Of a DNA stretch of 64,000 nucleotides, positions 17,738 to 27,467 are shown one piece after another. This DNA is from Moraxellaceae bacterium. GTDB taxonomy: Bacteria; Pseudomonadota; Gammaproteobacteria; Pseudomonadales; Moraxellaceae. The position numbers and the translations under genes were made by a program. Numbering within the stretch: position 1 is the first letter of the stretch; the number at the start of each line of letters is the position of its first letter. The notes under the pieces are model-generated. The model saw nothing but the letters and a program-made list of their open reading frames with translations, had not been told where the DNA came from and did not search any database. The DNA lies in the NCBI GenBank assembly GCA_029237815.1, contig JAQZBP010000006.1:62001-126000 (forward strand). Reading direction: 5' to 3'.

Positions 17738-19261
17738 ATGTCACTGCACTCCACCTCCCTGCACCGCTTCTGCCTCGCCGGCGTGCTCTCGGTCGTCGCC
17801 GTCGCCGCGCAGGCACGTCCCGTGAACAACTGGCTGGCGAACTCGCCCTGGCCGGTCTCCCACCAGCACCCCTACGCCCAGGCGGCCAGCCCCCACGCTG
17901 GTCCGGCCTCCAACTGGGCGCTGGGGAGCCCGCAGTTCGTCGACACGGGACTCATCAACATCACACTCGCCATGTCGCCGCTCTATCCGAACGGCAACCG
18001 CGTGTACTGGGGCTCCAATCCGGCCGGCGTGTACAAGGTCGCGGTGGTGAACGGCGCGCTGACCAAGCTCGCCGCGCTGGCCAAGCCGGGCAGCGCGCTC
18101 GGCAACATCGCGACGCCGACCTCGGGCGCCTACACCATGGTCGACTTCGAGAACACCTTCTACACGGTGCAGGGCACGACGCTGCTGGCCTATCGCGAGG
18201 CGACGCCGGGGCAGATGTCCTCGCCCATCGTGCTGGCGCGCCAGGTCACGATCCCGGCCACGCTCGCCGACAGCGACGACGCCATCGTCGGCATGAACAT
18301 GCTGTGGGACGGCAACATCGCCTTCGCCACGCGCGAGGGCACCGTCGGCGTGATCCGCCGCGGCTTCACGCAGGTGCAGGGCCTCAAGCTCGGCGCCGGC
18401 GACGAAGAAGTCTCCAACTCCATCGCCACCGACGAGAACGGCGGCATTTATGTCGTGAGCTCGAAGGCCATGTACCGCGTGCAGTGGACGGGCAGCGAGG
18501 TGTCGCTCGCCGAGACCACCGGCGCCTGGCGCGCCGAATACAACGCCGGCACCGCGGGTGCGGGCGGCGGCCGCCTCGGCGCCGGTTCCGGCTCCACGCC
18601 GACGCTGATGGGCTCGGGCACGCAGAAGTTCGTGGTGATCACCGACGGCGCCGACGTCGCCAACCTCGTGCTGTTCTGGCGCGACGGCATTCCCGCCGAC
18701 TGGCAGCCGGTGGCCGCCGGCAAGAGCCGCCGCATCGCCGGCGAGATCCCGGTGAACTTCGGCAACGCCAACCGCACGCAGACCAAGTCCGAGCAGTCGG
18801 TGCTGGTCAGCGGCTACGGCGCCGTGGTGGTGAGCAATGATTACCGCAACGTCGACCTGCTCTCCGGCAGCATCGGCCTGCCCCTCATCGACCAGATGCT
18901 GAACGGCCTGATCGTGTTCAACAGCGGCAGTCCGCTGCACCAGCCCTGGGGCGTGCAGAAGTTCGTGTGGGACACGGCCGCGCGCCGCCTGAAGAGCGCC
19001 TGGGTGCGCAACGACGTGAGCTGCCCGAACGCGATCCCCGTCATGAGCGAGAGCGCCAACCGCTTCTACTGCGTCGGCGCGCATCTTGGCTCCTGGACCA
19101 TCGAATCGCTGGACTGGACCTCGGGTGGCGGACACTTCCGCAAGTACGTCGGCGTGCTGCCGCGCTGGAACAGCTTCTACGCCTCGACGCAGCTGACGGG
19201 CGACGGCGGCGTCATCTACGGCACCTATAACGGCGTGGCGTATGTCCCGAAGCGCTGGTGA
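17738..19261 (+). CDS. Secreted protein of unknown function, probable beta-propeller
   Basis: A 507-residue protein with a signal peptide (about residues 1-26, ending AQA). The mature part is rich in short beta-strand repeats with Gly/Asn turns (VYWGSNPAGVYKVAVVNG, DENGGIYVVSSKAMYRVQW, DGGVIYGTYNGVAYV), suggesting a beta-propeller like PQQ- or SMP-30-type proteins. No catalytic motif is evident. AAGGAG precedes ATG 17738; an earlier in-frame ATG would give no signal peptide. A terminator follows at 19381. Confidence 0.7.
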   Translation: MSLHSTSLHRFCLAGVLSVVAVAAQARPVNNWLANSPWPVSHQHPYAQAASPHAGPASNWALGSPQFVDTGLINITLAMSPLYPNGNRVYWGSNPAGVYKVAVVNGALTKLAALAKPGSALGNIATPTSGAYTMVDFENTFYTVQGTTLLAYREATPGQMSSPIVLARQVTIPATLADSDDAIVGMNMLWDGNIAFATREGTVGVIRRGFTQVQGLKLGAGDEEVSNSIATDENGGIYVVSSKAMYRVQWTGSEVSLAETTGAWRAEYNAGTAGAGGGRLGAGSGSTPTLMGSGTQKFVVITDGADVANLVLFWRDGIPADWQPVAAGKSRRIAGEIPVNFGNANRTQTKSEQSVLVSGYGAVVVSNDYRNVDLLSGSIGLPLIDQMLNGLIVFNSGSPLHQPWGVQKFVWDTAARRLKSAWVRNDVSCPNAIPVMSESANRFYCVGAHLGSWTIESLDWTSGGGHFRKYVGVLPRWNSFYASTQLTGDGGVIYGTYNGVAYVPKRW

Positions 19262-19380
19262 GGAAGGAGGGCGGCGTAATATGTAGTACGTTGCCGCTGC
19301 AATAGCGAAGGGCGGTCCACGATGTCAGCGGCCGCCGGGCGGCCGTTGCATCCACACCGGCATCCGCTGCCCCCAAAAGA

Positions 19381-19408
19381 AAAGCCCGGCCATTTGCCGG
19401 GCTTTTTT
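19381..19408. terminator. Rho-independent terminator between convergent genes
   Basis: Stem AAAGCCCGGC-CATTT-GCCGGGCTTT with T-run; it lies between the secreted-protein gene and minus-strand dsbD and can serve both. Confidence 0.9.
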
Positions 19409-19530
19409 ATTGCGTCCGCCGGGGCCCGCCACCGCCCCCCGGCAGACAGGGCACGCGCCGCATCGCCACCCTCACCCGGCAATCGAGGAGAAAGCCGGTG
19501 TGGTGCGTGGCCGCCGCGCCCCGCTGCCCG

Positions 19531-21402
19531 TTACGCGCCCAGGCGGGCGCGCAGGTGTTTCGCGGAAATCTCGCTTTGCACGCGCAGCTCGGCCTCCTCC
19601 TCGCCCTGCGCATCGAAGAACAGCATGGCCGGCGGCCCGTACAGGTGGAACAGCTGCAACAGCCGCCGCTGCTCCGGCGTGTTCTCCGACAGGTCGAGCT
19701 GCAAACGCAGGCGCGGCTCGAGCGCGGCGCGCACGGCCGGGTCGCGGAAGGTCGTGCGCTCCATCACCTGGCAGGCGGCGCACCAGTCGGCATAGAAATC
19801 CACCACGGCGCCGCGGCCGGCCTTGCGCGCCTCGGCCAGTGCCGCACGCAATTCCGTCTCCGTGGTGACGCGCTGGAATTCAACCTGCTGCGGGCGCGTC
19901 TCGCCCGGCGCCACCGCGGCGTGCGCAAAAGCACCGAGCGGATGCAGCGGATCGTCCTGGCCCGTCATGGCGCCGGCGAACAGAAAGCCCGCGTAGAGCA
20001 GGAAGAGGATGCCGAGCCCTTTCCACAGGCGCGCCCAGCCGAAAGCCGCCGCCTCCAGTGCGCCAAGGTAGACGCCGGCGATGCCGAACAGCGCGGCCCA
20101 CAGCACCAGCGTGGCCGCGCCGGGAATCACGCGCGCCACCAGCCAGATCGCCACGGCCAGCAGGCCGGTGCCGAACACCGCCTTCACCGCCAGCATCCAG
20201 TTGCCGGCGCGCGGCAGCAGCTTGCCGCCGCTGGTGCCGATGAGCACGAGCGGCGTGCCCATGCCGAGGCCGAGCGCGAGCAGCGCGAGGCCGCCCAGCA
20301 CGGCGTCGCCGGTGGTGCTGATGTAGACCAGCGTGCCGGCCAGCGGCGCGGACACGCAGGGCGACACCACGAGCGCGGACAGCACGCCCATGACGAACAC
20401 GCCGAGCAGCCGCCCGCCCTTCTGCCGGCGCGAGAGATGATCGAGACGATCGCGCAGGAAGGACGGCAGCTGCAGCTCGTAGAAGCCGAACATGCTGAGC
20501 GCGAGCAGCACGAAGACGAGGGCGAAGCCGACCAGCACCGCCGGCGTCTGCAGCCAGAGCTGCACGTTGGCGCGCGCGCCGAAATAGCCGACCAGCGTGC
20601 CGACCAGCGCGTAGGTGGACGCCATGCCGAGCACATAGGCCAGCGACAGCCGGAAGGCGCGCGCCGTGGTCATGGTGCTGCTGTCTTCGCCGGCGATCAG
20701 GCCGGAGAGAATGGGCATCATGGGGAACACGCAGGGCGTGAAGGTGAGGCCGAGGCCGAGCGCGAAGAAGGTGAGCAGGATCAGCGGCAGGCTGGACTGC
20801 CCGAGGAAGCCGGCGATGCCGCCCGCATCCTCGAGCCCGCGCTCCGCCGAGGGCAGGCCGACGCCTACGGTGCCCGCCGCTTTTGGCGCGGCGACCGCGA
20901 CCGACGTGGGCGCCACCGGGCCGCCCCGCACCGCCACGGTCTGCGCGATCTCGAGCTTCACGGTCTGCGGCGGATAGCACACGCCTTCGTCGGCGCAGCC
21001 CTGGTAGCGCAGCCACACCGTCACCGGCTGGCCGGCCTGTGCGGCCGGCACCTCGGCGAGCGCCAGCACCGCCTTCGCCGTGTCATGGAAGACGGCGACG
21101 CGGCCGAAACTGGGATCGTCCTTGAGCACGGCCGTGGAACTGAAGGCCGGCGGCGAGACGCGCACGCCTGCCGGCGTCTCGACGCCGGCCTGGATGCGAT
21201 CGCGGTAGAGCGCATAGCCCGGCGCGATCGTCCATTCCAGCGCGAGGCGGTTGGCGCCGTCGGCGCGGCTCTCGAGGTGGAAGGCCTGCTCCACAGGCAG
21301 TACCTCGGCGTCGCCTGCGCTGATGCCGCTGAAATCCGGCACCTCGCCGAAGCCCGCCGAGTGCAGCGCCAGCAGCACCAGCAATGAAAGTACGCGCAAC
21401 AT
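19531..21402 (-). CDS. dsbD: Thiol:disulfide interchange protein DsbD
   Basis: DsbD carries electrons from cytoplasmic thioredoxin across the inner membrane to periplasmic partners. The 623-residue protein has a signal peptide, an N-terminal periplasmic domain with Cys in DEGVCYPP and GCADEG, eight membrane segments holding TPCVFPMMP and SPCVSAPLAG, and a C-terminal thioredoxin domain with WCAAC. ATG 21402 is chosen because AGGGG sits 6 bases upstream; two in-frame ATGs lie just before it. The TlpA-like gene, a possible partner, starts divergently at 21624. Confidence 0.95.
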   Translation of the reverse strand: MLRVLSLLVLLALHSAGFGEVPDFSGISAGDAEVLPVEQAFHLESRADGANRLALEWTIAPGYALYRDRIQAGVETPAGVRVSPPAFSSTAVLKDDPSFGRVAVFHDTAKAVLALAEVPAAQAGQPVTVWLRYQGCADEGVCYPPQTVKLEIAQTVAVRGGPVAPTSVAVAAPKAAGTVGVGLPSAERGLEDAGGIAGFLGQSSLPLILLTFFALGLGLTFTPCVFPMMPILSGLIAGEDSSTMTTARAFRLSLAYVLGMASTYALVGTLVGYFGARANVQLWLQTPAVLVGFALVFVLLALSMFGFYELQLPSFLRDRLDHLSRRQKGGRLLGVFVMGVLSALVVSPCVSAPLAGTLVYISTTGDAVLGGLALLALGLGMGTPLVLIGTSGGKLLPRAGNWMLAVKAVFGTGLLAVAIWLVARVIPGAATLVLWAALFGIAGVYLGALEAAAFGWARLWKGLGILFLLYAGFLFAGAMTGQDDPLHPLGAFAHAAVAPGETRPQQVEFQRVTTETELRAALAEARKAGRGAVVDFYADWCAACQVMERTTFRDPAVRAALEPRLRLQLDLSENTPEQRRLLQLFHLYGPPAMLFFDAQGEEEAELRVQSEISAKHLRARLGA

Positions 21403-21623
21403 GGGCATCCCCTGGCTTGAAATGGGTGACGGCATGAACACCGTGCCGCCGACGCCCGCAAGGGAGGGGGGGGGGCGGGAGGCGGCGGCACCTCATGCCG
21501 TCTGCCGGGGATTCTCCGGGGCGCCGCATTAACGCCAGCTTAAGGCCGGCCGGCCGCGCTCGCGCTTAAGGCGGCGTTAAGTATCGCCCGCCTAGTCTTG
21601 GCCTCATTCCAGGAGGCCCTGCC

Positions 21624-22088
21624 ATGTCGTTATCCCTTCGCCGTCTGCTGTTGCCACTGCTGCTCCTGCCCTTCGCCGCCCCGGCGCAGGCTGCCGATGC
21701 CGCGCCCTCGCTCGATCTCGCCGCCTACCGCGGCAAGGTCGTCTACATCGATTTCTGGGCGAGCTGGTGCGGGCCCTGCCGCCAGTCCTTCCCGTGGATG
21801 AAGCAGATGGACGCGCGGCACGGCCGCGACGGCCTCGTCATCCTCGCCGTCAACGTCGACCAGGAAAAAGCCAAGGCCGACAGCTTCCTCGCCGATTTCT
21901 CGCCCGCCTTCCCCGTGATCTTCGACAGCAAGGGCGCACTCGCCGCGCAGTTCAAGGTCCAGACCATGCCCTCCAGCTACCTGCTCGACCGCCAGGGCAA
22001 GCCCCGCTTCAAGCACCAGGGCTTCCACGCGGCCCGGCGCGCCGACTACGAAAAAGAAATCCAGCAACTGCTGCACGAACAACCCTGA
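21624..22088 (+). CDS. TlpA-like periplasmic thioredoxin
   Basis: A 154-residue exported thioredoxin-fold protein: signal peptide to about residue 23 (AQA), redox motif WCGPC in FWASWCGPCRQSF, and cis-Pro in TMPSSYLLD. It likely keeps thiols reduced in the periplasm with electrons from DsbD. It leads a four-gene block (TlpA, DUF4266, DUF3570, ApbE), and AGGAGG lies upstream. Confidence 0.9.
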   Translation: MSLSLRRLLLPLLLLPFAAPAQAADAAPSLDLAAYRGKVVYIDFWASWCGPCRQSFPWMKQMDARHGRDGLVILAVNVDQEKAKADSFLADFSPAFPVIFDSKGALAAQFKVQTMPSSYLLDRQGKPRFKHQGFHAARRADYEKEIQQLLHEQP

Positions 22089-22096
22089 GGCCCGAC

Positions 22097-22312
22097 ATGA
22101 AAAAACTGCTCCTGCTCGCGCTCGCCGCGAGCGCCCTCGGCGGCTGCAGCGCGACCGGGGTCCAGCCCTGGGAACGCGACCTGCTCGCCAAGCCGCAAAT
22201 GCAGCTCGACCCGCACCCGCTCGAGAGCGGACTCGACGATCACATTTATTTCAGCAAGGAAGCGGCCGCCGGCGGCCGCGGCTTTGGTGGTGGAGGTTGC
22301 GGATGCAACTGA
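22097..22312 (+). CDS. DUF4266 small lipoprotein
   Basis: A 71-residue lipoprotein with lipobox LGGC (Cys about residue 17), the DUF4266 core VQPWERDLLAKPQMQLDPHPL, and a Gly/Cys-rich end (GFGGGGCGCN) that could bind metal or be a thiol substrate of the TlpA protein before it. It starts 8 bases after that gene and overlaps the next start. Function unknown. Confidence 0.85.
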   Translation: MKKLLLLALAASALGGCSATGVQPWERDLLAKPQMQLDPHPLESGLDDHIYFSKEAAAGGRGFGGGGCGCN

Positions 22313-23619
22313 AGAAATCGAAGGGCCTCGCCCTCGCGCTGGCCCAGGCCAGCGCCGCCCTGCTCGGCTCTGCCGCCCACGCTGCCGATGCCGCCGACAC
22401 CAACCCCTGGCTGGTGGACACCGCCGCGCTCTATTACCAGGAAGCCGACGGCCGCGTGCAGGCCGCCGAGCCCGTGGTGAGCCTGAAGAAGGATTTCGGC
22501 GACGAGCACATCCTCAACCTGAAGGCCGTGGTGGATTCGCTGACGGGCGCCTCGCCCAACGGCGCCGCCCCCGCCAACGTCAACCAGACCTTCACCGGGC
22601 CTTCCGGCGGCGGCGAATACACGACCGCGGCCGGCGCCCTGCCGCTGGACGGCGAGTTCAAGGACACGCGCGTCGCGCTTTCCGCGAGCTGGCAGCAGCC
22701 GATCGCCGAGAACACGCGCGGCACGATCGGCGGCAACGTCTCCAGCGAGTTCGACTTCCTCTCGGTGGGCGTGAACGGCGCCCTGGCGCGTGACTTCAAC
22801 AACAAGAACACGACGCTCTCCGCCGGCCTCAACCTCGAGTTCGACAGCATCAAGCCGGTGGGCGGCGCGCCGACGCCGTTCGCGCGCATGGACGACGACG
22901 GCAACAAGGGCGGCGACGACACGCGCACGCAGTACGACCTCGTGGTCGGCGTGACGCAGGTGCTGGGTCGCCATTCGCTGCTGCAGCTCAACTACGGCGT
23001 GTCCGCGAGCAGCGGCTACCACAACGATCCGTACAAGGTCCTGAGCGTGCTCGACACCGGCAACAACCTGGTGCTCGATCCCTCGAACGGCTATTACCAG
23101 TACCTGTTCGAGAACCGTCCGGACTCGCGCCTGCGCCACAGCCTGTTCGCCGAGTACAAGTACATCTTCACGGAGAACGTGATCGACGTGTCGGCGCGCT
23201 TCACCAGCGACGACTGGGGCATCACCAGCAACACCGTGGACGCGAAGTACTTCTGGTCGCTGGGCGAGCACTGGTATGTCGAGCCGCACCTGCGCTGGTA
23301 CACGCAGACCGAGGCCGACTTCTACAAGCCCTACCTGCAGGACGGCGTCGACGTGAACATCATCGCGCCCGACGACATCGTGGCGCTGGTGAGCGAGGCC
23401 TCCGCCGATCCGCGCCTCGGCGCCTTCGACGCCACCACGGTGGGCCTGAAGGTCGGCTACCGCCTCGGCCGCGACAGCGAGCTCAGCATGCGCGTGGAGC
23501 AGTACGACCAGCAGGCCAGCGCGCCGGCCGCGCCGGCGACCGGCAACCTCGCCGGCCAGCAGCTGATGCCGGACACCTCGGCGCTGATGGTGCAGTTCGG
23601 CTATTCCTTCCACTGGTAA
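22303..23619 (+). CDS. DUF3570 outer-membrane-like protein
   Basis: A 438-residue protein with a signal peptide (to about residue 28) and DUF3570 features. Alternating hydrophobic strands and a terminal aromatic (FGYSFHW) suggest an outer-membrane beta barrel. GGAGG 6 bases before ATG 22303 fixes the start, which lies inside the DUF4266 gene. The conserved TlpA-DUF4266-DUF3570-ApbE order suggests a shared redox or flavinylated system; that role is inferred. Confidence 0.82.
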   Translation: MQLKKSKGLALALAQASAALLGSAAHAADAADTNPWLVDTAALYYQEADGRVQAAEPVVSLKKDFGDEHILNLKAVVDSLTGASPNGAAPANVNQTFTGPSGGGEYTTAAGALPLDGEFKDTRVALSASWQQPIAENTRGTIGGNVSSEFDFLSVGVNGALARDFNNKNTTLSAGLNLEFDSIKPVGGAPTPFARMDDDGNKGGDDTRTQYDLVVGVTQVLGRHSLLQLNYGVSASSGYHNDPYKVLSVLDTGNNLVLDPSNGYYQYLFENRPDSRLRHSLFAEYKYIFTENVIDVSARFTSDDWGITSNTVDAKYFWSLGEHWYVEPHLRWYTQTEADFYKPYLQDGVDVNIIAPDDIVALVSEASADPRLGAFDATTVGLKVGYRLGRDSELSMRVEQYDQQASAPAAPATGNLAGQQLMPDTSALMVQFGYSFHW

Positions 23620-23673
23620 GTCGCGCGAGCCGGCGGCACCGCCGCGGGTCGGCGACAGGACGACGTGCGGCGG

Positions 23674-23705
23674 CACACTGCCCTGACCTGTGTCAGGGCA
23701 GTGTG
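23674..23705. repeat. Perfect 14-bp inverted repeat after the DUF3570 gene
   Basis: Arms CACACTGCCCTGAC and GTCAGGGCAGTGTG with a 4-base loop, followed by only a short T run (GGTTTG). It may end the transcript or be a protein site. The rest of the 330-base gap (23620-23949) holds nothing I can name. Confidence 0.7.
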
Positions 23706-23949
23706 GTTTGTGGCCGCCACAATGGGAGCCATGGAACAGGGTGCGGGCGGACGGCCGCGCCGCCAAGCCGCCGCGCAGTGGCCAGTGGGCGGCACTGTGA
23801 GCGCCCGAGCGCTGGTCTGTGCTTGCGCCTGAGCCAACGCGCCCTGGCTCTGGTCCGCAGCCGGCGCGGTGGCTCCAGCTGAAGGCACGACAACACGCCG
23901 CGCCCAGCCGCACCGATTGACGTGAAGAGGCCTGCGATGCCAAGACGCC

Positions 23950-24843
23950 ATGCCCGGTGAACTCACCCTCAGCCGCAGCGGCGGCACTTGCGCCGGCCGT
24001 TTTGCGGCCATGGCCAGCCCCTGCGAGCTCCTGCTCGACCACGACGATTTCGCCGCGGCCGCATTGCAGGCGGAGGCGGCCGCGCAGGAAGCCTGGCGCA
24101 TCGAGCAGAAATTCAGCCGCTACCGCCACGACAACATCGTGCACGCCATCAACAACGCCGGCGGCCGGCCCGTCACCGTCGACGAAGAGACGGCACGCCT
24201 TATCGATTTCGCCGTCACGCTGCACACGCTGTCGGAGGGCCGCTTCGACATCACCTCCGGCGTGCTGCGCCGAGCCTGGAAGTTCGACGGCTCCGACCGC
24301 CTGCCCGACCCGGCGGCGATCGCGGCGCTGCTGCCGCTCGTGGGCTGGCACCGCGTGCAGTGGAACAACCCCGTGCTCACGCTACCGGCGGGCATGGAGC
24401 TCGACCTCGGCGGCATCGGCAAGGAATACGCGGTGGACCGCGTGTTCGGTCTCGTGGCCGGCATGAGCGACAGCGCGCTGCTGGTGAATTTCGGCGGCGA
24501 TTTGCGCGCGCGCGGCCCGCGCCGCGACGGCAGCGCCTGGCAGGTCGGCATCGAGACGCCCGACGCCGAGCGCACTGCGGTGGAAACCGTGGCGCTGGTG
24601 AACGGCGGCCTCGCCACCAGCGGCGACGCGCGCCGCTTCCTGCTGAAGGACGGCGTGCGCTACGGGCATATCCTGGACCCGCACACGGGCTGGCCCGTGA
24701 CGGGCGGGCCGCGCTCCGTCACCGTGCTGGCCGCCGACTGCGTGCAGGCCGGCATGTATGCCACGTTGACGCTGCTCGCCGGCGCCGGCGCGGAAGACTT
24801 CCTGCGCGAGCAGGACGGGCTGCGCGCCTGGCTGGTCTGGTAG
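23950..24843 (+). CDS. apbE: FAD:protein FMN transferase ApbE
   Basis: A 297-residue ApbE-family enzyme, which attaches FMN to Thr/Ser of target proteins. Marks are SRYRHDNIVHAINN, GRFDITSGVLRR, LDLGGIGKEYAVDRV, ALLVNFGGDLRARG and the Mg-binding GHILDPHTGWPV. No clear signal peptide or lipobox, so it may act in the cytoplasm or the start may lie elsewhere. No FMN-target protein (NqrC/RnfG type) is nearby, so its substrate is open. Confidence 0.9.
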   Translation: MPGELTLSRSGGTCAGRFAAMASPCELLLDHDDFAAAALQAEAAAQEAWRIEQKFSRYRHDNIVHAINNAGGRPVTVDEETARLIDFAVTLHTLSEGRFDITSGVLRRAWKFDGSDRLPDPAAIAALLPLVGWHRVQWNNPVLTLPAGMELDLGGIGKEYAVDRVFGLVAGMSDSALLVNFGGDLRARGPRRDGSAWQVGIETPDAERTAVETVALVNGGLATSGDARRFLLKDGVRYGHILDPHTGWPVTGGPRSVTVLAADCVQAGMYATLTLLAGAGAEDFLREQDGLRAWLVW

Positions 24844-24874
24844 CGGCGCGGCACAACGAAGAGGACATCCCGAC

Positions 24875-25540
24875 ATGCGCATCCTGCTGGCCGAAGACGA
24901 CATCATGCTGGGCGAAGCCCTGCAGGAGGCCCTCATTGCCCAGGGCTTCGCGGTGGACTGGCTGAAGGACGGCGAGTCCGCGCTCGAGGCCGCCCGGCGC
25001 GAGGACTTCGACCTGCTCGTGCTGGACCTCGGCCTGCCGCGCCGCGACGGCATGTCGGTGCTGGCCGAGCTGCGCCGGCGCGACAACACGGTGCCGGTGC
25101 TCATCCTCACCGCGCGCGACGCCACCGGCGACCGCATCGCCGGCCTCGACGCCGGCGCCGACGACTACCTGCTGAAGCCCTTCGACATCGGCGAGCTCTC
25201 GGCGCGCCTGCGCGCGCTGCTGCGCCGCCGCGCCGGCCGTGCCCGGCCGGAGATCCGCCACGGCGAACTGCGTGTCGACCCGGCGGCGCAGCGTGTCTTC
25301 CTGCGCGAGCAGGAGGTGGCGTTGCCGCGCCGCGAATACATGCTGCTGAAAGAGCTGCTCGACCACGTCGGCGAGGTGCTGACGCGCGACAAGCTCGACG
25401 CCGCGCTCTACGGCTGGATGGACGAAGTGGAAAGCAACGCGCTGGAAGTGCATGTGCACCACCTGCGCAAGAAACTCTGGCCCGAGCTCATCCGCACCGT
25501 GCGCGGCGTCGGCTACCTGATCCCGAAGGAAGGCGACTGA
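24875..25540 (+). CDS. OmpR-family response regulator
   Basis: A 221-residue regulator: receiver domain 1-115 with DD near 8-9, phospho-acceptor Asp in LLVLDLGLPRRDG (about residue 51) and Lys in DDYLLKPFD; C-terminal winged helix (VALPRREYMLLKELL, VHVHHLRKKL). It resembles the QseB/PmrA group. It pairs with the kinase one base downstream. Confidence 0.93.
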   Translation: MRILLAEDDIMLGEALQEALIAQGFAVDWLKDGESALEAARREDFDLLVLDLGLPRRDGMSVLAELRRRDNTVPVLILTARDATGDRIAGLDAGADDYLLKPFDIGELSARLRALLRRRAGRARPEIRHGELRVDPAAQRVFLREQEVALPRREYMLLKELLDHVGEVLTRDKLDAALYGWMDEVESNALEVHVHHLRKKLWPELIRTVRGVGYLIPKEGD

Positions 25541-25541
25541 C

Positions 25542-26924
25542 ATGCGCTCCATCCGCCGCCAGCTCCTGCTGCTGCTCGCCGCCATCCTCGCGCTGACCTT
25601 CAGCATCAGCGGCCTGCTCGGCTATCTCGCCACGGCCGAGGAGGTGCAGGAGCTCTTCGATGCGCAGCTCATCGAGAACGCGCGCGTGCTGAAAGGCGTG
25701 ATGAACCATTCCCCGGAGCAGGTGGACTGGGAGCACATGCGCGCCGCGCTGGAAGAGACGCGGGACGAGCAGGTCGCCGAGGACGACGCCATGGCCGACG
25801 GCCACGCCTACGAGAAGAAAGTCGCCATCCAGGTCTGGAGCGGCGACGGCAACCTGGTGCTGCGCTCGCCGTCCGCACCGGAATACTCGCTCTCGCCGCT
25901 GCAGCACGGCTTCTACACGCGCCGGCACGACGGCTACCACTGGCATGTCTACACCTCGCTGATGGAGGCGAACGGCTACTGGCTGATCGTGGCCGAACGC
26001 TCGGACGTGCGCGACGAGCTCAGCCTGAACGTCGCCGCCAGCCTCTTCACCGGCGCGCTGATCGGGCTCGGCCTCGCCCTCTACCTGATGCGCCGCAGCC
26101 TCAAGCGCGAACTGCAGCCGCTGGCCGACCTGCAGGCCGCCATAGGCGAACGCGAGCCGGAGAAGCTGACGCCGATCGCGCTGCCCGCGCCGCGCGAGGA
26201 ACTGCAGCCGGTGGTGGAGGCGCTCAACCAGCTCCTAGCGCGCGTGAACGAGGGCATGGAACGCGAGCGCCGCTTTCTTGCCGACGCCGCGCACGAGCTG
26301 CGCACGCCGCTGGCCGTGTTGCGCCTGAAGGCGCAGAGCGCGCTCGGCGCCGACAGCCTGGAGGCGGCACGGCCGCACCTGGAGCGCCTGATCGGCAGTG
26401 TCGACCGCAGCACGCGCGTGGTGGAACAGTTGCTGCTGCTGGCCCGGCTCGACGCCGACGCCATCCCGCAGGTGCAGGAGCCCGTGGTGCTGGACGCCGT
26501 GGCGCGCGACATCCTGGCGAGCCTGGCGCCGCTCGCGCATGCGCGCCGGCAGGAGCTGGTGCTCGACGCGGACGAAGGGGATTTCACGCTGCAGGGCAAC
26601 GGCGCCCTGCTCGGCGCGCTGCTGCGCAACCTGGTCGAGAACGGCATGCGCCACTCGCCGGAAGGCAGCGAGATCCGCGTGCAGCTTACGGCCACGCCGG
26701 AATCGGTGCAGATTGCGGTGCGCGATGCCGGCACCGGCGTCGATCCCGCGCTGCTGGGCGCGCTCACGCGCCGCTTCGTGCGGGCGCACCAGGCCGACAC
26801 GCAGGGCACGGGCCTCGGCCTTGCCATCGTGGCGCACATCACGGAGCTGCACCGCGGCAGGCTGGTGCTCGCCAATCTGGCGCCCTGCGGGCTCGAGGTG
26901 GGCGTCACCCTGCCGCGGCGCTGA
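25542..26924 (+). CDS. Sensor histidine kinase
   Basis: A 460-residue inner-membrane kinase of the QseC/PmrB type: two transmembrane helices (about 8-28 and 165-185) enclosing a periplasmic sensor, a HAMP-like linker, the H box FLADAAHELRTPLAVL (His about residue 251) and the ATPase domain (N box LLRNLVENGMRHSPEG, G box VRDAGTGVD, TGLGLAI). It is the partner of the regulator before it. Signal unknown; nearby redox genes make an envelope redox cue possible. Confidence 0.93.
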   Translation: MRSIRRQLLLLLAAILALTFSISGLLGYLATAEEVQELFDAQLIENARVLKGVMNHSPEQVDWEHMRAALEETRDEQVAEDDAMADGHAYEKKVAIQVWSGDGNLVLRSPSAPEYSLSPLQHGFYTRRHDGYHWHVYTSLMEANGYWLIVAERSDVRDELSLNVAASLFTGALIGLGLALYLMRRSLKRELQPLADLQAAIGEREPEKLTPIALPAPREELQPVVEALNQLLARVNEGMERERRFLADAAHELRTPLAVLRLKAQSALGADSLEAARPHLERLIGSVDRSTRVVEQLLLLARLDADAIPQVQEPVVLDAVARDILASLAPLAHARRQELVLDADEGDFTLQGNGALLGALLRNLVENGMRHSPEGSEIRVQLTATPESVQIAVRDAGTGVDPALLGALTRRFVRAHQADTQGTGLGLAIVAHITELHRGRLVLANLAPCGLEVGVTLPRR

Positions 26925-27067
26925 GCCACGGCTGGGCGTGCCCCGTCCCCGGTCCGAAACGCCCGCGGCGAAGACACATCTTTCCAGCATGGCGCCCTTG
27001 AAAGCCCCCCGTGCTGCCCCATATCAAGGGACAGCGCAGGCACTTTGCAGTAGACTGCGCCTACCAC

Positions 27068-27422
27068 TGGGGGTGACATGGCTTCGACGCCGGTTACAAA
27101 ACCTTAGGGGCATGCGGAGAGTGAGGCGCCTCTCCTAAATAAAAGTCTCAAAGCAATAGTCGCAAACGACGACAACTACGCACTGGCAGCCTAATACCCT
27201 GCCTACGACCGAACCTGCCTGCCCATGGGCGGGGGACGTCGGCGCAAAAAACATGGGATCGCCCAAAGCCTCGTCCCGGGGCTGCGGACTAAAACTCAGG
27301 GAATCGCCTTCTACGTCCTGTCGCTCGGGCTGTAGCGGGTTAAATCAGTAGAGACGACTAAGCATGTAGAACCAACGGCAGCGGACTGACGGACGCGGGT
27401 TCGATCCCCGCCACCTCCACCA
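27068..27422 (+). ncRNA. ssrA: Transfer-messenger RNA (tmRNA)
   Basis: 355 bases. The 5' end GGGGGTG pairs with CACCTCC before ACCA at the 3' end, making the alanine tRNA-like acceptor, and the T-arm reads CGGGTTCGATCCCCG. The internal tag frame (27162-27191, stop TAA) encodes ANDDNYALAA, the proteobacterial degradation tag. It works with SmpB (13364-13834) to free stalled ribosomes. The 3' end of ssrA is a common integration target, and an island lies directly behind it. Confidence 0.98.
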
Positions 27423-27428
27423 AGCAGC

Positions 27429-27457
27429 AAAAAAGGCCACCTTCGGGTGGCCTTTTT
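27429..27457 (+). terminator. Terminator of ssrA
   Basis: A-run, stem AAGGCCACC-TTCG-GGTGGCCTT, T5 run; starts 7 bases after the tmRNA 3' end. Confidence 0.92.
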
Positions 27458-27467
27458 CGTTATAGAG

